DNA of 64,000 nucleotides from Paractinoplanes bogorensis (GTDB lineage Bacteria > Actinomycetota > Actinomycetes > Mycobacteriales > Micromonosporaceae): the NCBI RefSeq assembly GCF_018829635.1, contig NZ_JAHKKG010000005.1, positions 186,001 through 250,000 on the forward strand, read 5' to 3'. Below, piece after piece: positions 58,546 to 64,000 of the stretch (positions are counted from its first letter, which is position 1; each line of letters opens with the position of its first letter). The notes below the pieces were generated by a model, which had not been told where the DNA came from, searched no databases, and saw only the letters and a list, made by a program, of their open reading frames with translations. Both the position numbers and the translations under genes were made by a program.

Positions 58546-58662
58546 GCGCCGCGACGACCGAATGAGAGCGCCACGAGCTGTTCATCGCTCCTTGCTGGGC
58601 CACGCCTCGCCGGCGCCGGTCCGGCCCGCGTCCGGTTTCCGGAACGCCCGCCGGCCGCGATC

Positions 58663-58668
58663 TATGAT
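58663..58668 (+). promoter_or_regulatory. -10 (TATGAT) of the VOC gene, leaderless
   Basis: TATGAT ends 7 nt before the ATG at 58676. It is the best -10 match among the leaderless candidates. Confidence 0.45.
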
Positions 58669-58675
58669 CGCCGGC

Positions 58676-59410
58676 ATGGGGACCCGGCTGGTGCAGATCA
58701 CCATGAAGGCCCACGACGACGCCGCGCTGGGCGGGTTCTGGGCCCGGGCTCTCGGCTGGACCATGTCGAGTGAGGGGCCGGGCGTCACCACCCTCGGACC
58801 CGCGGGCATCCCTTATCCGGATCCCGCCGCCGTCTTCATCGACCTGATCGCCTCGCCCGAGCCCGGGACCGGCAAGAACCGGGTGCACCTCGACCTCGCG
58901 ACGAACTCCCCGGAGCACAAGGCCGAACTGGTGGCCCGCCTCCGGGCCGACGGCGCCACACTGATCGACATCGGTCAGGGTGACGTCTCGTGGACCGTGA
59001 TGGCCGACCCTGAGGGCAACGAGTTCTGCGTGCTGGACTGGCACGACCCGGAGAGCGACACCGGTCCGATCTCGACCGTGGTCGTCGACTGTGCGGATCC
59101 GCGGGTCATGGCCGGCTTCTGGGGCCGGGCCACGGACTGGACCGTGCTCAGGGCGGGCGACGACAACGCGGTCCTGCGCTCGTGGCAGGGCGTCGGGCCG
59201 TACCTGCAATTCCTCCGTACACCCGACGTGAAGACCGGCTGGAACCGGGTCCATCTCGACATCCGCCCCTACCCGGGTGACGACCCCGCGGCCGAGGCGG
59301 CCCGGCTGGAGTCGCTCGGCGCCGTCATGATCCCGCTGGACGGCGACGTCTCGTGGTCGGTCATGGCCGACCACGAGGGCAACGAGTTCTGCCTCCTCGC
59401 CCCGGGCTAG
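58676..59410 (+). CDS. Two-domain VOC-family protein
   Basis: 244 residues consisting of two homologous VOC modules: TRLVQITMKAHDDAALGGFWARALGW with VMADPEGNEFCVLDW, then ISTVVVDCADPRVMAGFWGRATDW with VMADHEGNEFCLLAPG. Both share DVSW(T/S)VMAD-x-EGNEFC. Each module carries a terminal Glu for metal coordination. Actinobacterial relatives are typed as glyoxalase-like; reaction unknown. The ATG at 58664 is an alternative but would overlap the -10. Confidence 0.85.
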   Translation: MGTRLVQITMKAHDDAALGGFWARALGWTMSSEGPGVTTLGPAGIPYPDPAAVFIDLIASPEPGTGKNRVHLDLATNSPEHKAELVARLRADGATLIDIGQGDVSWTVMADPEGNEFCVLDWHDPESDTGPISTVVVDCADPRVMAGFWGRATDWTVLRAGDDNAVLRSWQGVGPYLQFLRTPDVKTGWNRVHLDIRPYPGDDPAAEAARLESLGAVMIPLDGDVSWSVMADHEGNEFCLLAPG

Positions 59411-59489
59411 GGAGAGCAGGCGGACGAGCACAGCCGCCCCGAGCTGGGCGCGGCGGAATCGATCACCGTCGTGCCCGTCGAGACCTCGC

Positions 59490-59503
59490 TGTTATCGATA
59501 ACA
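59490..59503. promoter_or_regulatory. Perfect palindrome TGTTATCGATAACA, operator candidate
   Basis: A 14-bp perfect palindrome 109 bp before the sugar-binding protein gene, in the style of LacI/ROK-family operators. Confidence 0.6.
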
Positions 59504-59541
59504 ACGTTTCGGCCAAATGTCGGCAACGTTGCTCTGAATGG

Positions 59542-59573
59542 TTGACACCCGTTCGTGTGACCGTTCACACTCG
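59542..59573 (+). promoter_or_regulatory. Promoter region with TTGACA and a second operator-like repeat
   Basis: TTGACA (59542-59547) is followed by GTGTGA-CCGT-TCACAC (59555-59570), a perfect 6-bp inverted repeat sitting where a repressor would block RNA polymerase. A -10 near 59568 is poor (CACACT). Confidence 0.5.
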
Positions 59574-59611
59574 ACCGCACCCCAGCTCCGACGGACCCCA
59601 AGGAGTTCCGC

Positions 59612-60742
59612 ATGAGACTGTCCAGGATGGGTGCGGTGGCCAGTGCCGCCGTGCTCACCGCCGCCCTGGCCGCATGTGGTTCCAGCGAGAAGACTGTCGA
59701 CCAGCAAGCCGGCGCCGGCGCGAACAATGAGGGCGCTCTGATCGGTGTCACCATGCCCACACGCTCGAGTGAGCGGTGGATCAGCGACGGTGACAACCTG
59801 AAGAAGCAGCTCGAGGCGCTCGGCTACAAGGTCGACCTCCAATACGCCGAGGACAAGATCCCGACGCAGACCCAGCAGCTCGACAACCAGATCACCAAGG
59901 GCGCGAAACTGCTGATCATCGCGTCGATCGACGGCACCGCGATCACCACCCAGCTCGAGAACGCGAAGGCCAACAAGATCCCGGTCATCGCGTACGACCG
60001 GCTCATCCGCGAGAGCCCCAACGTGGACTACTACGCGACGTTCGACAACTTCAAGGTCGGCGTACAGCAGGCAACCTCGCTGCTCACCGGCCTCAAGGTG
60101 CTCAAGGCGGACGGCTCCGCGGGCGACGCCAAGGGCCCGTTCAACATCGAGCTGTTCGCCGGCTCGCCCGACGACAACAACGCCACGTTCTTCTTCAACG
60201 GCGCGATGAGCGTCCTCCAGCCGAAGATCGACGACGGCACCCTGGTCGTGAAGAGCAAGCAGACCGACTTCAAGACCGTCGCCATCCTGCGCTGGCAGGC
60301 CAAGACCGCCCAGGACCGCATGGAGAACCTGCTCACCTCCACCTACCGGGGCGGGGCCAAGGTCGACGGAGTTCTTTCCCCGTACGACGGACTCTCGATC
60401 GGCATCCTGTCGGCGCTCAAGAGCAACGGGTACGGCACGGCCGCCCAGCCCTGGCCGATCGTCACCGGTCAGGACGCCGAGCAGGCCTCGGTCAAGTCGA
60501 TCCTGCGCGGTGAGCAGTACTCGACGATCTACAAGGACACGCGTGAGCTGGCCAAGACGACCGTGTCGATGGCCGACGCCGTGCTCAAGGGTCAGCAGCC
60601 GGAGACCAACAACACCAAGGACTACGACAACGGCGTCAAGGTCGTCCCGTCGATGCTGCTGGAGTCCGTGATCGTCGACAAGTCCAACTACAAGAAGGAA
60701 CTCGTCGACTCCGGCTACTACACCGAGGCTCAGCTCAAGTAA
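59612..60742 (+). CDS. Monosaccharide ABC transporter substrate-binding lipoprotein (ChvE-like)
   Basis: 376 residues. The lipoprotein signal has lipobox LAAC (Cys22). The mature part is a type I periplasmic-binding fold: [105 protein letters not shown]. These match ChvE/multiple-sugar-binding proteins for monosaccharides such as galactose, arabinose or xylose. It is the first gene of the operon; its stop overlaps the ATPase start by 1 bp. Confidence 0.9.
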   Translation: MRLSRMGAVASAAVLTAALAACGSSEKTVDQQAGAGANNEGALIGVTMPTRSSERWISDGDNLKKQLEALGYKVDLQYAEDKIPTQTQQLDNQITKGAKLLIIASIDGTAITTQLENAKANKIPVIAYDRLIRESPNVDYYATFDNFKVGVQQATSLLTGLKVLKADGSAGDAKGPFNIELFAGSPDDNNATFFFNGAMSVLQPKIDDGTLVVKSKQTDFKTVAILRWQAKTAQDRMENLLTSTYRGGAKVDGVLSPYDGLSIGILSALKSNGYGTAAQPWPIVTGQDAEQASVKSILRGEQYSTIYKDTRELAKTTVSMADAVLKGQQPETNNTKDYDNGVKVVPSMLLESVIVDKSNYKKELVDSGYYTEAQLK

Positions 60743-62274
60743 TGAGCGACGACATCCTGCGCATGCGGGGCATCTCCAAGACCTTCCCGGGCGTACGGGC
60801 CCTGGACGACGTCAATCTGGAGGTGCTCCGCGGCGAGATCCACGCGATCTGCGGGGAGAACGGCGCCGGCAAGAGCACCCTGATGAAGGTGCTCTCCGGC
60901 GTCTACCCGCATGGTCAGTACGAGGGCGAGATCACGTACGAGGGAACGGAATGTCGATTTTCTGGCATCCGCGACAGCGAGCACCGCGGCATCGTGATCA
61001 TCCACCAGGAACTCGCGCTGGCGCCCAACCTGTCGATCGCCGAGAACATCTTCCTCGGCAACGAGCAGTCCAGACGGGGCCTGATCGACTGGAACCGGAC
61101 CAACGCCGCCGCGGCCGAACTGATGCGCCGGGTCGGGCTGCGGGAAAACCCGGTCACCCCGGTGCTCGACCTCGGTGTCGGCAAGCAGCAGCTGGTCGAG
61201 ATCGCCAAGGCCCTGTCCAAACGCGTACGGCTGCTGATCCTCGACGAGCCCACGGCCGCGCTCAACGACGACGACTCGGCCCACCTGCTCGGACTGCTCC
61301 GCGGCCTGCGCGACGAAGGCATCACCTGCGTGATCATCTCGCACAAGCTGAACGAGGTGCTCGAGATCGCCGACCGGGTCACCATCCTGCGCGACGGCCG
61401 GACGATCACCACCTTGGACGCCGACGGCCTGACCGAGGACCGGATCATCAGCGGCATGGTCGGGCGCGACCTCGACCACCGGTTCCCGCCGCACGAACCG
61501 AGCATCGGCGACGAGATCCTGCGGGTCGAGAACTGGACCGTGCACAGCCCGACCCAGCACGGCCGGCTGCTCGTGTCGGACGCGAGCTTCACCCTCAACC
61601 GGGGTGAGATCGTCGGGCTGGCCGGGCTGATGGGGGCCGGGCGCACCGAGCTGGCAATGAGCATTTTCGGACGCGCGTACGGCGTCGGGATCAGCGGACG
61701 GATCTACAAGGACGGCCGCGAGATCCGCCTGCGCACGGTCGGTGAGGCCATCCGGCACGGCATCGCCTACGCCACCGAGGACCGCAAACGGTACGGGCTC
61801 AACCTGATCGAGGACATCAAACGCAACGTCTCGGCGGCGGCACTGCGCAAGCTCGCGAAACGGGGCTGGGTCGACGACAACGAGGAGTACCAGGTTGCCG
61901 ACTCGTACCGGAAAAGCTTGAACATCAAGGCCCCGAGCGTCGGCTCGATCACCGGCAAACTGTCCGGCGGCAACCAGCAGAAAGTCGTGCTCTCCAAGTG
62001 GATCTTCACCGATCCGGACGTGCTGATCCTCGACGAACCGACCCGGGGCATCGACGTCGGTGCCAAGTACGAGATCTACACGATCATCAACCGGCTCGCC
62101 GACGAGGGCAAAGCCGTGCTGCTGATCTCCAGCGAGCTGCCCGAGCTGCTCGGGCTGTGCGACCGCATCTACACCCTCTCGGCCGGGCGGATCACCGGTG
62201 AGGTGCCGCGCGCCGACGCCACCCAGGAGGGCCTGATGACTCTCATGACCGCCGGACAGGAGGCCCCGCGATGA
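60742..62274 (+). CDS. mmsA: Monosaccharide ABC transporter, double ATP-binding protein (GguA/MmsA-like)
   Basis: 510 residues with two ABC cassettes. The first has GENGAGKST, signature-like [15 protein letters not shown] and [15 protein letters not shown]. The second has [14 protein letters not shown] (degenerate Walker A, as in this family), [13 protein letters not shown] and [13 protein letters not shown]. It drives uptake with the permease encoded next, which overlaps as ATGA. Confidence 0.9.
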   Translation: MSDDILRMRGISKTFPGVRALDDVNLEVLRGEIHAICGENGAGKSTLMKVLSGVYPHGQYEGEITYEGTECRFSGIRDSEHRGIVIIHQELALAPNLSIAENIFLGNEQSRRGLIDWNRTNAAAAELMRRVGLRENPVTPVLDLGVGKQQLVEIAKALSKRVRLLILDEPTAALNDDDSAHLLGLLRGLRDEGITCVIISHKLNEVLEIADRVTILRDGRTITTLDADGLTEDRIISGMVGRDLDHRFPPHEPSIGDEILRVENWTVHSPTQHGRLLVSDASFTLNRGEIVGLAGLMGAGRTELAMSIFGRAYGVGISGRIYKDGREIRLRTVGEAIRHGIAYATEDRKRYGLNLIEDIKRNVSAAALRKLAKRGWVDDNEEYQVADSYRKSLNIKAPSVGSITGKLSGGNQQKVVLSKWIFTDPDVLILDEPTRGIDVGAKYEIYTIINRLADEGKAVLLISSELPELLGLCDRIYTLSAGRITGEVPRADATQEGLMTLMTAGQEAPR

Positions 62275-63506
62275 GTCTCGAGCTCGACGTGGCCAAAACA
62301 TCAATTCCCGATTCCGGTACGGGTGGTGGCCGCCGGTTCTCCATCAATCTGCGCCAGAGCGGCATCTATATCGCGTTCGCGGCCATCGTGCTGCTGTTCA
62401 CGATCCTCACCGGCGGCGACATGCTCGCGCCGCAGAACATCAGCAACATCATCGTGCAGAACTCGTACATCCTGATCCTGGCCATCGGCATGATCCTGGT
62501 GATCATTTCCGGGCACATCGACCTGTCGGTGGGCTCGATCGTGGCCGCGACCGGCGCGGTGTCGGCCGTCCTGATGGTCAACCACAACGTGCCGTGGCCC
62601 CTGGCCGTGCTGATCACGCTGCTCGTGGGGGCGGCGATCGGCGCGTGGCAGGGCTACTGGGTCGCGTACTTCGGCATCCCGGCGTTCATCGTCACGCTGG
62701 CCGGCATGCTGCTGTTCCGGGCGGTCACCTACAACATCCTCGGCAACCGGGGGATCGGCCCGTTCCCGGACGAGGTCCGCACCCTGTCCAACGGCTTCAC
62801 CGACGGTTACCTCGGGAACATCGGGCTCGGCGCCCTCGGCGGGGCCGACCTGGTCTCGCTGCTGATCGGCATCGCCGCGGTGGCCGGCATCGTGGTCGTG
62901 CAGTGGCGGTCGCGGGCCGGGAGGGTGCGCTACGGCCAGGTGGTCGAGCCGTTCCCGCTGTTCGTCGCGAAGATCGTGGTGGCCGGGTTCGTGGTCATGT
63001 TCGTGATCGTGCAACTCGCCCGCTTCCGCAACCTGCCGTGGGTGCTCGTGCTGCTGGCGGCGCTGGTGCTCGGCTACACGCTGCTGACCAACCGTGCGGT
63101 GTTCGGCCGCCAGATCTACGCGGTCGGCGGCAACCTGCAGGCGGCAACACTCTCCGGCGTCAAGGTGAAGTCGGTCGTGTTCTGGATCTTCGTGAACATG
63201 GGTGTCCTGTCCGCCTTGGCCGGCATCATCTTCGCGGGCCGGCTCAACCAGGCCAACCCGACCGGCGGCGACCAGTTCGAACTGGACGCGATCGCGGCCG
63301 CGTTCATCGGCGGCGCCGCCGTGCAGGGCGGCGTCGGCAAGGTGGTAGGCGCCATCACCGGCGGCCTGATCATGGGCGTCATCAACAACGGCATGAGCCT
63401 GATCGGCGCCCCGAGCGAACAGGTCATGCTGGTCAAGGGCGCGGTGCTGCTGGCCGCGGTGGCCTTCGACGTGTGGACCAAGCGCCGGGCCGGCGCCTCC
63501 CGCTGA
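62271..63506 (+). CDS. mmsB: Monosaccharide ABC transporter permease (GguB/MmsB-like)
   Basis: 411 residues with about ten membrane helices. It has [23 protein letters not shown] (typical sugar permease signature), [44 protein letters not shown] and [38 protein letters not shown]. It completes the importer with the two upstream genes. No regulator gene is adjacent on this strand, but two palindromes precede the operon. Confidence 0.9.
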   Translation: MSLELDVAKTSIPDSGTGGGRRFSINLRQSGIYIAFAAIVLLFTILTGGDMLAPQNISNIIVQNSYILILAIGMILVIISGHIDLSVGSIVAATGAVSAVLMVNHNVPWPLAVLITLLVGAAIGAWQGYWVAYFGIPAFIVTLAGMLLFRAVTYNILGNRGIGPFPDEVRTLSNGFTDGYLGNIGLGALGGADLVSLLIGIAAVAGIVVVQWRSRAGRVRYGQVVEPFPLFVAKIVVAGFVVMFVIVQLARFRNLPWVLVLLAALVLGYTLLTNRAVFGRQIYAVGGNLQAATLSGVKVKSVVFWIFVNMGVLSALAGIIFAGRLNQANPTGGDQFELDAIAAAFIGGAAVQGGVGKVVGAITGGLIMGVINNGMSLIGAPSEQVMLVKGAVLLAAVAFDVWTKRRAGASR

Positions 63507-63508
63507 CC

Positions 63509-63590
63509 GCTTGTTGCCGCTGGCCGGGCGCTTCGCGTGTGGCGCCGGCTGGACGCTTCGCGTATGGCGCCGGTCGGGCTTGCTTGTTGC
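63509..63590 (+). repeat. Imperfect 25-bp direct repeats after the permease gene
   Basis: TGGCGCCGG(C/T) with GCTTCGCGT(G/A) recurs about three times directly after the stop codon. It is a smaller example of the gene-end repeats seen elsewhere in the window. Confidence 0.55.
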
Positions 63591-63604
63591 TGGTCGTTCG
63601 TCCT

Positions 63605-63630
63605 GATGGCCCCGCCTCGGCGGGGCCATC
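63605..63630. terminator. Hairpin between convergent permease and TetR genes
   Basis: GATGGCCCCGC (63605-63615) pairs with GCGGGGCCATC (63620-63630) over a 4-nt loop. It stands where both transcripts should end. Confidence 0.7.
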
Positions 63631-64000
63631 AACGTAAGTGGGTCAGGGAGCGGGTCAGCCACTCGGCCATCAGGGTGCGCTCGGCGTCGGTCAGGGCGGG
63701 CAGGTCGGGCAGGGCGGCGGCGAACGTGACGGCCAGGGCGGTGGTGTCGCGGGCCGGCACGGCCGGTGCGGTGGTCAGGATCGCGGCGGCCACCATGTCG
63801 AACATCGCGTCGGACAGGGCCATGTCGCGGGACTCGGCGGGGGAGGCCAGCAGGGTCAGGACTGTGCCGGCGCCGGCGGCGTGGATCATGGCGACGGCGC
63901 GTTCCTCGTCGACGCGGAGCAGGCCGGCGGCGGCCAGCCGGCGCACGCGGGCCCGGAGCACCTCGACGCCGGTGGCGGTCGCGGGGGACTGGCCGGCCCG
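63629..64000 (-). CDS. TetR-family regulator, C-terminal part (cut by the window end)
   Basis: The readable part (about 123 residues, reading VEVLRARVRRLAAAGLLRVD, ERAVAMIHAAGAGTVLTLLA, ALSDAMFDMVAAAIL, ALPALTDAERTLMAEWLTRSL) is helical and has the pattern of the ligand-binding half of TetR regulators. The DNA-binding part lies beyond position 64000. It is convergent with the sugar importer and could be unrelated to it. Confidence 0.6.
   Translation of the reverse strand, partial: RAGQSPATATGVEVLRARVRRLAAAGLLRVDEERAVAMIHAAGAGTVLTLLASPAESRDMALSDAMFDMVAAAILTTAPAVPARDTTALAVTFAAALPDLPALTDAERTLMAEWLTRSLTHLR

Overview
The window is high-GC actinobacterial DNA (roughly 70% G+C or more, with GTG/TTG starts and mostly short intergenic gaps). 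F420/LLM-type oxidoreductases, a SARP regulator, an ECF sigma factor with a YciI partner, an LCP cell-wall ligase, MocR/EamA and many Sec/Tat-secreted proteins suggest a filamentous actinomycete. Micromonosporaceae (Actinoplanes-like) is my best guess. This rests on gene content and style, not on a marker gene. I saw no rRNA, tRNA, CRISPR array, transposase or prophage.

Layout. 0-9.5 kb: secreted tripeptidyl-aminopeptidase-like hydrolase with a long 30-bp minisatellite behind it, OxlT-like MFS carrier plus a 32-residue partner, deaminase, histidine phosphatase, PPOX enzyme, TauE/SafE exporter, LURP-one protein, a shortened ABC-permease-like orphan, alpha/beta hydrolase and an ArsR-AHSA1 pair. 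9.5-18.5 kb: SARP regulator with two in-frame minisatellites and a three-tier GC-rich repeat block in front of it, YciI protein, dehalogenase-like hydrolase, secreted ricin-like and zinc-peptidase-like proteins, LLM oxidoreductase, Tat hydrolase and DUF427. 18.5-30.7 kb: YbaK, UBP zinc finger, phosphoesterase, glycosyltransferase, EamA/MocR pair, VOC protein, APH-like kinase, SNase-LTD nuclease, GNAT, secreted HNH nuclease, PLP aminotransferase and 2-hydroxyacid dehydrogenase. 30.7-38.9 kb: PutA with a divergent LysR regulator, then a solitary NACHT STAND ATPase that is a plausible anti-phage protein, and DedA. 38.9-43.9 kb: FAD oxidase, YciI-ECF42 sigma operon and a secreted beta-helix protein. 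44-54.8 kb: methyltransferase-like and glycan-related proteins, short Rho paralogue, ECF sigma/anti-sigma pair, nucleotidyltransferase, TetR, two glycosyltransferases and LCP, with a cell-envelope flavour. 54.9-64 kb: MEDS-STAS, NADAR, DUF6461-like, GNAT, VOC, a complete monosaccharide ABC importer (binding protein, double ATPase, permease) with palindromic operators, and the end of a TetR gene.

Three non-coding patterns stand out. (1) The 10-mer TTCCCGTACG (or its complement) occurs at least eleven times, where about 0.1 would be expected from base composition, and five of these copies are intergenic. (2) Several genes end in tandem repeats that copy their own 3' end, stop codon included, with units of 41 and 44 bp; related minisatellites occur at other gene ends and inside coding sequences. 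(3) Many starts lie 6-7 nt after a TANNNT hexamer, suggesting leaderless transcription. The best protein-level candidate for a notable system is the NACHT ATPase at 35.2-38.0 kb.
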